From Nissolia schottii (Eukaryota; Streptophyta; Magnoliopsida; Fabales; Fabaceae): DNA of 64,000 nt. Positions within the stretch are counted from its first letter, which is position 1; each line of letters opens with the position of its first letter. The stretch spans positions 1 through 64,000 of the forward strand of contig QANU01027962.1 in NCBI GenBank assembly GCA_003254905.1, in the 5' to 3' direction. The notes beneath the pieces are model-generated. The model searched no databases. It was not told the origin of the DNA and saw only the letters and a program-made list of their open reading frames with translations. Below, piece by piece: positions 27,450-37,957 of the stretch. The position numbers and the translations under genes are program-made.

Positions 27450-28136
27450 TTTTAGTGCAAGACTTTTATAAACACAAAGTCCAAAACAGTAGCAAAAAAC
27501 ACAAAGGAGAAAACAGTAGCAGGAAACATAAAGCAGTGGCCGCAGAAAACACAAAGCAGAAAGCAGAAAACAGTAGACACGGAGAAGGCACGACGACGGC
27601 CACTCGAGCACGAGGGCCTCGCGTGTTTGTTCGATGGAAGGCACGATGGCCTCTCGAGCACGACGACGGCCACTTGACCACGAGGGCCTCGCGAGCAAGA
27701 CCACCGAAGGCACGACCGCCTAGCACGCACGACGAAGGGAAAGTCGAGGAAGTGGAATACCGAGTCGGGGCAGCGACGCAGCAGACGAAGAAGCGGTGGT
27801 GGGGAAGGGGAGTGTGTGCAGGTGGGTGCTCAAGGGGGGGATGAGTGGCACGATCAAGATTTGGGGATTTTGGTTTCTTAGGGTTTTTTAATTTTTAAAA
27901 ATGGGGTGGGTCGGGTCGTGGCAAACGGTTGGATCCAAACCGCTCTGCTCCGCCTATGTGGCGTGTCCACGTGTCAAGCCGTGTCAGCGACGTCAAGCAC
28001 CACGTCAGCACCATTACCCATCCACTATTAACAGGGACTAAAACCAAATTTTGCTATTTTTCAGGGACTAAAACTTACACAGAGGGACTAAAACCAAACT
28101 TTTTCAAATTACAGGGACTAAAAACTTAATTAACCC
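27450..28136. repeat. Right TIR of the MULE
   Basis: This is the uninterrupted copy of the roughly 0.69-kb terminal inverted repeat. It shows what the left arm looked like before LTR D entered, reading through the TTGAG site as CCCCTTGAGCACCCACCTG in reverse. An imperfect internal repeat around GACGACGGCCACTYGA occurs twice (about 27590-27690). Open frames across it are GC-rich artefacts. Confidence 0.9.
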
Positions 28137-28145
28137 AATTTAAAT

Positions 28146-31100
28146 ACAGTTGCTTCACGTACCTTCAGAAAAGTTATGGGTAAGCTTCCTTCATGTCGGC
28201 TTCCAGCTCCTACATTTGTTCTTCGAATTCCCCATTTTCCTAGATCACTAGCACCATAGGAATCTTCATGACGTCTTTCGGGGTTTTGTGGTTAATGATT
28301 CGTTGTGGTGTGAGAGGTATGTAAAGATCTTCTCTCAACTGTACCTCTTCCAGTTCCAACACGTGATCGGGGCAACACGATATTTGTGTATTTGAGACAC
28401 ATGGAAGAAGTCATGAATATTTGCCAAGTTTGGTGGGAGAGCTATACAGTACGCCACGGGTCCGATGCATTTGAGGATCTAGAAAGGTCCAATGAAACGG
28501 GGGCTCAACTTTCGAACTCTCAGGGACCTCCTTATACCCATTGCAGGAGTAACCTTTAGGAATACATGCTCTCCCTCTTGGAACTTGAGTGGTCTTCTCC
28601 AGTTATATGCATAACTCTTCTTACGACTTTGGGTAATAAGAATCCTTTGTCGTACCAACTTCACTGGTTCCTCTGCTTCTCCAGTTTCCTTAGGCCCTAG
28701 ATGCTGATATTTCCTACTGTCAGTCCAGCAAAGTGACGACTGATATTTGTGTCTGTAGAGAGCTTCAAAAGGAGCCATACCTATGCTGGTTTGATAGCTG
28801 TTGTTGTAAGCAAACTCTATGAGTGGTAGCAATTCATCCCAATTTTCGGGTGAGTCAAGCACACAAGATCTCAACATGTCTTCTAAAGTCTAGATTGTGC
28901 GTTCCGATTGCCCATTTGTCTGAGGGCGATAGGCAGAACTTAACTGTAGCTAGAACCCATAGGCCTTTTAAAAGGCAGTCCAAAACCTCGAAGTGAATCT
29001 TGGATCCCTATCCAAAATAATGGATGACGGCACCCTATGCAACCTTACTACCTCTCGGATGTACTCCTGGATAAACTTCTCCATCGGGTAGGTCATTTTG
29101 ATGGGAATAAAGTAAGCATACTTGGTGAGTCTGTCCACAATTACCAGATGGCATCCACTGCTCTCGTCGTGCATGGCAACTGGGAAACGAAGTCTATAGA
29201 GACCCCTTCCCATTTCCATTCTGGTATCTCTGGTGGGTTCAGCAATCTAGGTGGCTTCCAGTGTTCGATCTTCACCTTCTGGAAAACTAACCACTTCAGC
29301 ACCTAATCTTCTACATCTCGTTTCAATCTCGGCCACTAGAACAGCTTCTTGAGATCGTGATACATCTTTGTGGTGCCTGGATGTATCGTGAAATGAATCT
29401 TGTGTGCTTCTCACAGGATGTCTTCCCTTAGACTGCCTTCGTGGGGTACGCAAATGCGTTGGTTGAACCTCAGCATACCATCATCCCCAACGACAGCTTA
29501 CTTGACCTTGCCTTCCTTCACTGCCTTCACGAATTTGCACCAGGTATCATCCTGGCAGTTTATCTGAGCATCTATGACTCTCTGCTTGAACCCACTTGTG
29601 ATTTGTATGTGGCATAAGCTGACGCTATTCGAACACAGAGTAATGCCAACGTTTAGATCCTTGAAACTCTTAATCAATTTAGACTACCTGACCATCATTT
29701 GAGTCGCGTGCAAGGACTTCCTGCTCAATGCATCCGCTACTACGTTTGCTTTGCCGGGGTGGTAGTTCAACCCGAAATATAATCCTTCAAGAACTTCATC
29801 CATTGTCTTTGCCACATATTCAGCTCCTTCTGGTTGAACAGATACCTCACACTTTTATGATCCAAGAACACTTCAAACCTCACCCTATACAAGTAGTGAC
29901 TCCATATCTTCAATGCATACACTATGGCGGCAAACTCCAAGTCGTGGGTAGGGTAGTTTGCTTCATGAGGCTTCAGCTGTCTTAAGACATATGCTATCGC
30001 CTATCGATTTTGCATCAACACACACCCTAGCTCGACACTGAATGCATCACAGTATACTTCAAAAGGTGCATGAGAGTCTGGGACAAATACGGGAGCATTT
30101 GTCAACTTCTCTTTCAGCTCGCAAAAACTCTTCTTGCATTCTGGCAACCAATCCATTTTATGCCATTCTTTCTCCTTTTCTTGTCAACTTGGTCAGTGGC
30201 AAGGCAATTTGTGAAAATCCCGTGATGAATCTCGATAATAACTGGCAAAGCCCAAAAAGCTCTAAATTTCGGTGACCGAAGTAGGTCTCTCCCATGTCCT
30301 GACCGCGTTGATCTTACCGAAATCTACCGTCACTCCCTGTTCTGACATCACATGGTCTAGAAATTGTACTTCTTTGGCCAAAAATTCGCACTTGGAGAGC
30401 TTGGTATACTTTTTTTGCCTTAGTATTTCCAAAACTGTTTCCAGATGCTTGGTGTGCTCTTCCTCATTCCTTGAGTACACCAATATGTCATCAATAAAGA
30501 CGATGACGCACTCATCCAGGTAGGCGCAAAAAACTTGTTCATGTAATCCATAAAGATTGCGGGAGCATTCGTTAGCCTAAACGACATCACCGTGAACTCG
30601 TAGTGGTCGTAGCAGGATCTAAACACTGTCTTGGGAATGTCTTCTCCCGTACACAAATCTGGTGATAACCAGATCGCAAATCAATCTTGGAGAAAATTTT
30701 GGCACCTTTGAGCTGATCCAACAAATCATTGATTCTGGGTAGCGGATACTTCTTCTTGATAGTGACCTTGCTTAGCTGCCTATAATCAACGCACATCCTC
30801 ATAGTACCGTCCTTATTCTCCACAAACAGTACTGGTGTTCCCCATGGCAATGCGATTGGTCGAATGAACTGCTTCCCCATCAATTCCTCCAGCTACTTAT
30901 TCAACTCCTGCAGTTCTATGGGAGACATTTGATACGGTGCAATGGAAATAGGTCATGTTCACAACGCCAGGTCGATCGAGAACTCAACCTCCCTCTTTGG
31001 ATGAAAAACCGGAATGTCGTCAGGAAACACATCTGGATACTCACATACCACTAGAATGTGCTTGATCTCCAGCTTCGTTGCAACTTTTGAGGATGCCAGA

Positions 31101-31567
31101 AGAATATATCCTTGGTTCTCTAGCTGGTAGCATTATAGAGTCTTTGATTGCACCTTCGAGGTTGGCGTGCTTGCGATTATCTGCGGAAAGGTTACCCTTT
31201 TCATGGCATAGTCAAGGACAACCCAGTTGGTAGCAACCAATCCATCCCTAGTATCATGTCTAATCCCACTAGGGGAAGGCAAATCAAATCAACTGCGAAC
31301 ATTCTTTCCTGCAGCTGGAACGGGCACTGGAGGCATACATGACAAGTCTTAACGGGCAGTGCAGTGGGGGTGGATACAGTCAATGTGTACGGTAGTGGTG
31401 TGGGAGACAAGTTTAGCTCCTTTACACTATCGTAGGATATAAAGGAATGCGATGCTCCTGAATCATACAATATAAACAAAGTTCTACCCTTTAGTACACA
31501 TTTACCAAAAATCAAGCCTTCTGCATCCTATGCCTCCTCTGCTGACAATGTGAACACTCGGCCCTGG
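28146..31567 (-). mobile_element. Ty3/gypsy chromovirus-type pol, broken
   Basis: In minus sense the order is protease (31201-31515, LFILYDSGASHSFIS), reverse transcriptase (about 30260-30883, [20 protein letters not shown] and [13 protein letters not shown]), RNase H (about 29600-30250), then integrase (28968-29219 LVIVDRLTKYAYFIPIK, and 28479-28877 FAYNNSYQTSIGMAPFEALY with a SPRFIGPF C-terminal block). That protease-RT-RNase H-integrase order is gypsy. The integrase tail runs towards 28146, is interrupted by the MULE, and reaches LTR C. Gag and the 5' LTR are absent, since LTR F begins right upstream of the protease. It carries many breaks and is an old fossil. Confidence 0.9.
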
Positions 31568-32606
31568 TGTAACATCCCGCTTTCTCCTTAGTGAAAATAT
31601 CGCTAGATAAATGCCTAGGAATTTTTAGTGAAGGATAAACCATTAGAAATATGGCCTATTAGGTTAAAATTCCTGTATAAGAAATTCTAGTCATTTTCTT
31701 AAAATTCTGCAGGCACTAGAATGAACCCTTGCTGTCGTCGGAGCATAATTGCACGTCTAAAGTATCCGCAAAAGGTACAACTACAGACGAGAATTTAAAA
31801 ATACCCCAAACGAACCTAGATTAATCTTTTGAATAATTAGGAGATCACGAGGATGTGATCAGAATATTTTTACCAGAACCGTACGCGAAGTATCGGGGAT
31901 CGGAAACGACAAAACTGGATCAAAATCGATCTGCCGGAGGCCGTTAGTTCTTGGCCAAAAAAAGTGGCCAAGACACAAGGAAACCCACAGCCAAGAATGT
32001 CCCAAGTGGGGTCAAAGGGGTCAAAAGTATAGTGAGTCACCATATGACTCATGAAAATGACATGAGGAAAAAGACAAAATAAGGGCATTTTGGGAATTTT
32101 TGCTCCAAGGGAAAAATTGGAAAGTGATTTTCGTGGGTTTTCCTATATACCACCTTAGATGCAAAAAATTCATAGAAAAAGGAAAATTGTGTCCAATTGC
32201 ACACCTAATCAGTATTCTGTCAAATACTGACATAGAAACTTCTCTAAACATAGAATAGCCTTGATTTCCCTAATCTTACCCTAAAGAAAACCTCTTGGAA
32301 TCCTTGGAGAAAACCCTAAATCTTGAAGCTTAGGAGGAGCTTGGGAGCACCATAGCAAGGCAGGAGGCTGTAAAGAGCACCGAAATCGCAGCAAGACTTG
32401 AACAAGTGGGTAAACTGATAAGTGCCCAATTTACACAACTTTGACCTATTAAAATGGCACTTATTTGCTTATTTTTCAAAGAATTATCTAACTAAATTCC
32501 CCAATTTTGTAGGTTTATAATATATTTTGAACAATGGATGCAAGCATAATTAATTGAGAAGAATCTTATAAAGAATGGAGCAAAAGGGCAAAAGCGAAAA
32601 AAAAAA

Positions 32607-33466
32607 NNNNNNNNNNNNNNNNNNNNNNNNNNNNNNNNNNNNNNNNNNNNNNNNNNNNNNNNNNNNNNNNNNNNNNNNNNNNNNNNNNNNNNNNNNNNNN
32701 NNNNNNNNNNNNNNNNNNNNNNNNNNNNNNNNNNNNNNNNNNNNNNNNNNNNNNNNNNNNNNNNNNNNNNNNNNNNNNNNNNNNNNNNNNNNNNNNNNNN
32801 NNNNNNNNNNNNNNNNNNNNNNNNNNNNNNNNNNNNNNNNNNNNNNNNNNNNNNNNNNNNNNNNNNNNNNNNNNNNNNNNNNNNNNNNNNNNNNNNNNNN
32901 NNNNNNNNNNNNNNNNNNNNNNNNNNNNNNNNNNNNNNNNNNNNNNNNNNNNNNNNNNNNNNNNNNNNNNNNNNNNNNNNNNNNNNNNNNNNNNNNNNNN
33001 NNNNNNNNNNNNNNNNNNNNNNNNNNNNNNNNNNNNNNNNNNNNNNNNNNNNNNNNNNNNNNNNNNNNNNNNNNNNNNNNNNNNNNNNNNNNNNNNNNNN
33101 NNNNNNNNNNNNNNNNNNNNNNNNNNNNNNNNNNNNNNNNNNNNNNNNNNNNNNNNNNNNNNNNNNNNNNNNNNNNNNNNNNNNNNNNNNNNNNNNNNNN
33201 NNNNNNNNNNNNNNNNNNNNNNNNNNNNNNNNNNNNNNNNNNNNNNNNNNNNNNNNNNNNNNNNNNNNNNNNNNNNNNNNNNNNNNNNNNNNNNNNNNNN
33301 NNNNNNNNNNNNNNNNNNNNNNNNNNNNNNNNNNNNNNNNNNNNNNNNNNNNNNNNNNNNNNNNNNNNNNNNNNNNNNNNNNNNNNNNNNNNNNNNNNNN
33401 NNNNNNNNNNNNNNNNNNNNNNNNNNNNNNNNNNNNNNNNNNNNNNNNNNNNNNNNNNNNNNNNNN
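32607..33466. other. Assembly gap (860 N)
   Basis: A run of N. Open frames reported across it consist almost wholly of unknown residues and mean nothing. Confidence 1.
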
Positions 33467-33760
33467 AATCAATGAAATGATAGTTCTGTGTAATAAGTAA
33501 CTGGATGCATGAAACTATGATATGATTCAATTCCCAACAAGCTTCCGGATCTACCTCTGATTTGTTGCCTATTTACTTTGTATGTTGTTTATTTACATAT
33601 TTAAACTATCAACAATTTATCAAATCCTTCACTTCATTGTTTAATTAACTAAACTCAAGAACGGTAATTTTACAACTCTTGGATTCCTTGAGAATCTGAA
33701 AGCCGTAAAGGAGGATATATATTTATTTTGAACGACGGAAGCGCAAATAGGCTTTCAACA

Positions 33761-33896
33761 AAATTGGCACAGTTGTGGGAAACCAAACTATGTCAAGATT
33801 GGAAAAAGTGTAATTTGGCTTTCAACAAAATTGGCGCCGTTGCCGGGGAACGGAATTGCGTCAACTTGAAGAAAGTTTAACATTTCGTTTTCAACA
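33761..33896 (+). repeat. Two primer-site modules at the LTR 3' end
   Basis: Module 1 (33761-33827) begins AAATTGGCACAGTTGTGGGAA and module 2 (33828-33896) begins AAATTGGCGCCGTTGCCGGG. Both then carry a GTCAA..GA..AAAGT..TAA block and end in CTTTCAACA or TTTTCAACA. Module 2 holds an intact tRNA-Asp primer-binding site (33832-33849); module 1 holds a decayed one. The same ending precedes module 1. Confidence 0.88.
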
Positions 33897-34477
33897 TAAA
33901 CCGACATAATCAATGTCTATGTGATTTAAGATGTATGATGGTGATTGTGCTATGTTTTATGCTAGATATATCTGTGGTTAGGATGCCTTTTATGTGACCT
34001 TGGTATATATATGTGGTTGATGATTGTCTAAATTTGCTGGTGCTGTCTGTGATTCTGTAAGAATTTAGGAGAGCCTAAGACGGAAAGGGGTATATGACAC
34101 AATTTTGAAGGGATCTGTATGCTGAGATTTTTATCATGAAAAACTAATGTTATTTTTGGATTATACACGAAAATTGAGTGGGGATGTCAAATTTTATAAT
34201 TTTTGGAGTCCCCGATAAATTTCTCAGCAAACAGGCAGAAAATGGGGTTTTATTAATCCTAAGCCCACTGTCTATGTGGTTTAATTTTTAATGTATATGT
34301 GTTATTTTATGTTTCTGACTATAAAAATGCTAAGTAGTATTTTTGGGAAAATCAGGGTAAAAAGGGTTTTGAGAAATTTTTGTTGAATGAACTATATAAC
34401 TGTACTGATTGGAACCTTAGGAACAATGGTTTTCTGTGGAAAATTGAGAACTGGAGTCTCGGGGAAGCGATTTTTCA

Positions 34478-34712
34478 GCTTTCATTCGAATCCTTGAGGT
34501 TTTCAGTCGAATGAAAGCTAAAGGAAGCATTCATTCGATTAAATTCCCAGGCAGTCGAATGAAAGAAAATTTCAGGCTTTCAATCGAATGAATCCCGTAG
34601 TATTCGAATGAAAGAATGCTGAGGATTTCAATCGAATGAAACCCCATTCCAATCGAAAGAAAGAAACCGTAGGGATTTCATTCGAATGCACACCTAGGCA
34701 TTCGAATGCATC
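34478..34712. repeat. Cluster of CATTCGAATG-type words in LTR F
   Basis: About ten copies of ATTCGAATGAA and its complement forms (TTTCAATCGAATGAA, GTCGAATGAAAG, CATTCGAATGCA) at irregular spacing of 20-27 bases. The core is self-complementary. Confidence 0.82.
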
Positions 34713-35806
34713 CTGGCAGACTTGAGATTTTTGTGGTTCCAAGGGATCCAATGAGCACAAATGCACCTATTATGGCACAAGAAAGCATGCATCATGAAAA
34801 TAGATCACTAGAGTTTATGATTGAATGAAAGCCTAATAAAGAAAGATGATAAAAGGTAGGAACCAGAGTTCAATGAGAAAGATAAAAGTGCATAAGAGCA
34901 TGATTATAAATAAACGAAGGTATGATTTCCGCCTGGTTTAGCCCAAAGGAAGGCGACCAGAGTGTGTACGATACCAGTTAAAAGAAAAGATAATACACTC
35001 ATGCATAGTTGCACGTCACCAGGCTCGAAGGGAACGCATGGGACACGATCACCTTGCATTCATGTATATGTGGTTATTATGTGTTTATATGGTAACGGTC
35101 TAGGATAGAAAGCGCGAGAACCTAGATAAGCAAGGCTAGATCCTAGTCAGCTAGAAAAATTAGATAAAGTTGTTCATGGTTTTAGCAAAGAAAATAATCA
35201 GTAGGATTTTACTATGCATACTCACCTAGAGATTCCCTAAACGGCCTGGAGTATACTCGAGTCAATGAACATTGATAAGCCCAAGGAAACCCCACTGAGG
35301 ACCAAGAGTTCTCACCCCGACTCGGTTATGGATCCAGGTGGGCACTGCGAGGAACTCGATCCAAGAGATGCATGGTAGGCAACGGAGAGCTGTCGATCGG
35401 AGTTGGAGTAAATTGACTACGGTCGGGCTAAGGCGATAAATGTTTGTAGTATGTTTTATGACTATTATACTCTTTGTGTAAATATTTATTATTAAGACAA
35501 ATGTGTAACTGTATTTTGGGACCTTTGTTGTAAATACATATACAATTGTTTTTTATGTTCCACTATGATCTCTACCTAACATGTGGTAGATGCTAGTGAT
35601 TGTCGTTATATATTCTCTTAATCACACATGGCTCCTAACTTATAACTTGATAAGAACACGAAAGATTTTCAAATTGGTCCATATTTTTACGTAAGAAATA
35701 TTCGCAAAGGTAAAAGTAAGGGCTATAAGTAACCCTACACAACAAATAACAACCCTGTGAGCATTGCTTACTTCCATGGAAGTGGGCAGCTAGCAGGGGT
35801 ATTACA

Positions 35807-36025
35807 CCTTTGGCTCCTGACGAAATTCCGGTATTACTCGAAAATTGGCACGGACCTTGCGACCTTCCGCAAGATCACGAAACAATTATTTTGACTGGTA
35901 CTTTAGGGAAATAAAGTTTCATACTTAAATTCCCAGTCTAAATAACTGTCTCGAATATACTTTAATTACGCGGAATTGTTAATTCCGCGAAACTTTTGTA
36001 AGGGGAAAAATTGGGAAGTTACAAT
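35807..36025 (-). mobile_element. Gypsy LTR fragment I
   Basis: In minus sense it starts TGTAACTTCCCAATTTTTC at 36025 and resembles the start region of LTR D further in (a CG-rich block followed by TACCGGAATTT). Only 219 bp remain. It lies between LTR F and the truncated copia element and probably marks where a gypsy LTR entered the copia element. Confidence 0.55.
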
Positions 36026-37957
36026 TCTACGCAAGAACTAGTGGCACGCTGCAAGGACGACTTACCCTGGAACGAGGATAAGGACTTCCCCTGTAGCAGG
36101 AAGCCTCTGAGCTGAGAGATTGCAGAAGAGCAACAGGATGAGCAGGCAACTCAGTAGGATGAGTTAGCACCGGAGATAGAGCCTGTGTTGGAGAGCCAGG
36201 TTCCGGTGAGGCAGGAGCAGCATGATGGAGAACCTGGGGATCATTCAAGCTATTGCAGGATGGACAGGACCAAGAGGAGGTTGTTGAAGAGTTTGATGAA
36301 ATAGGAGGAGCAGGAGTAGGGGAGAACATGTGTCCCAAGAATGGTTCATAAAATGAGGAAATCAAAAGAATAGTATCAGACGAACCAGAACCTGCAAAAG
36401 GAATCAAAATTCATCAAATTGAGCATAGCGGGACACATAAATATGAGAAGTGGCAGGATCGAGCCATTTAAACCCTTTGTGATGACTGCTATAGCCCAAG
36501 AAAATACAAGGGGAACTTCGAGGGCTAAATTTATGCTTCATGTAAGGACGTAAGTATGGAAAAACACGGCAGCCAAAGGGATGAAAGTTAGCATATTATG
36601 GCGCAACCTGAAATAGAAGAGTGAATGGAATTTTTCCAAACAACACCTAAGAAGGAACACGATTAATAATGTAAACAGCAGAATTAAAAGCATCAACCCA
36701 ATAGGAACAAAGAACCTGCAAGTGGGACAACATAGCGAGACTAACTTCAAGAACATACCTATGTTTGCATTCAGCCCGACCATTTTGCGCTTTAGTACCA
36801 GAAAAAGCAAACACAGTCTGAACTTTGTTATTTGTGAATTATGTACCATTATCACTTTGGAAGATTTTAATAGACCGAGAAAATTGGTTTTCCACAAAGG
36901 CTTTAAAGGAAAAAGTACATCATAAAAATTGGACTTATACCGTAATGGATAGAACCAAGTAAAACGAGAGTGATCATCCACAAATATAACAAAACAAAAT
37001 ATCTAGCAATAGAAGCAACAGGAGATGGTCCCCATAAATCACAATGAATTAGATCAAGAACAGCAGAGGCCGTTTTTTGATTGTCATAAAAAACCAAACG
37101 TTTACTTTTAGCCATCTGGCAAGTAGAACAACATATTGGCTTAGGCAAAACAGACGAAACAGCTAAACAACCTTGACTATGCAACGTACTAATAATATCA
37201 AAGTTAACATGATCCAAATGAGAGTGCCAAAGTTCAAAAGAGGCACGAGGCAGTGGAGAAATAGTAGTAAGTAGTGCCTGAGGTCCTTTGTCTAGCACAT
37301 AGAGTCCTTGATCACAGCGACCCCTAGCCAGAACGACTCCTATGTTTCGGTTCTGAATCACAAAGGAATCATCGACAAAAACAACTTTAGCATGATTATC
37401 ACGAGTCAATTTACTAATAAAAACAAGATTTTTAGTTAGATGAGGCACAACCAAAACATTTGACAATGGAACAATATTCGGTAAAGAACAATAACCAATA
37501 TAAGTAATATCTAAAGAAGTCCCATTACCAACAAGAACACGATCATTACCAATATAATCCTGCGATGTAGTAAGCTGAGAGGAAGAAGGTGTCATGTGAG
37601 ATGTTGCACTTGTGTCCATATACCAATCTGAGTCGGGAGTGGAGTTTAAGGAGCAGCTGGTAGTAAAAGCTTGAGCCAAATTTGAAGACTCATGAGACCT
37701 GTCCCAGCGAGCTGGACATTTATCAGCATAGTGACCATGCTCACAACAAATCTGACAGTGAGGGACATAGGAGCCGCGACGACCAGAACTAGCATAGGGG
37801 CGACGCTGACAGGAGCCACCATGTGAATTACCACAGTTTCCACCATTTGCGCTTTCTCCACTAGAGTTGCCACGGTACCCACCACCGCGAGATGAGTGAT
37901 TGCCATGAGTACGAGATCGAGCGTGTGCATAGAAAACAACGGCCGATGGGGGTGCAA

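Larger units (their letters stand above)
14211..28136 (-). mobile_element. Mutator-like DNA transposon (MULE) with long TIRs, TSD AATTTAAAT
   Basis: The outer ends are GGGTTAATTAAG... and its reverse complement ...CTTAATTAACCC, flanked by a perfect 9-bp direct repeat AATTTAAAT (14202-14210 and 28137-28145), the duplication size typical of Mutator. Terminal inverted repeats extend about 0.7 kb. The interior holds the N-terminal part of a MuDR-type transposase on the minus strand (25168-26894) but no room for its catalytic domain, so the copy is non-autonomous. Two retroelements have entered it: solo LTR D in the left TIR and the gag-only Athila-like element near its middle. Removing both with one target copy each leaves about 4.2 kb. 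It lies 40 bp from the 3' LTR of the gypsy element. Confidence 0.92.
32416..33896 (+). mobile_element. Athila-like LTR insertion with extended 3' end, TSD TAAAC
   Basis: It starts TGATAAGTGCCCAATTTACAC and ends CGTTTTCAACA, with a perfect 5-bp repeat TAAAC on both sides (32411-32415 and 33897-33901). The middle is the 860-N gap. If the gap size is right the insertion is about 1.48 kb, which is a solo LTR. A complete tRNA-Asp primer site lies inside it, 47 bases before its end, so the LTR end is beyond the usual place. Confidence 0.82.
31568..35806 (+). mobile_element. Gypsy LTR F (holds a nested Athila-like LTR and an assembly gap)
   Basis: The sequence reads TGTAACATCCCGC...GGGGTATTACA in plus sense, opposite to A, C and G. 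It shares internal blocks with them (for example the GTCAAATTTTATAATTTTTGGAG region). It directly abuts the protease end of the gypsy pol on the left and LTR fragment I on the right. No matching 5-bp target duplication could be seen, so its exact insertion history is unclear. It holds the insertion 32416-33896. Confidence 0.75.

Noticed and set aside
32492-33530. Three open frames of about 300 residues across the gap
   Set aside because: They consist almost entirely of unknown residues from the run of N.
31568-35806. LTR F as 5' LTR of the gypsy pol at 28146-31567
   Set aside because: F reads in plus sense while the pol reads in minus sense, so they cannot be parts of one element.
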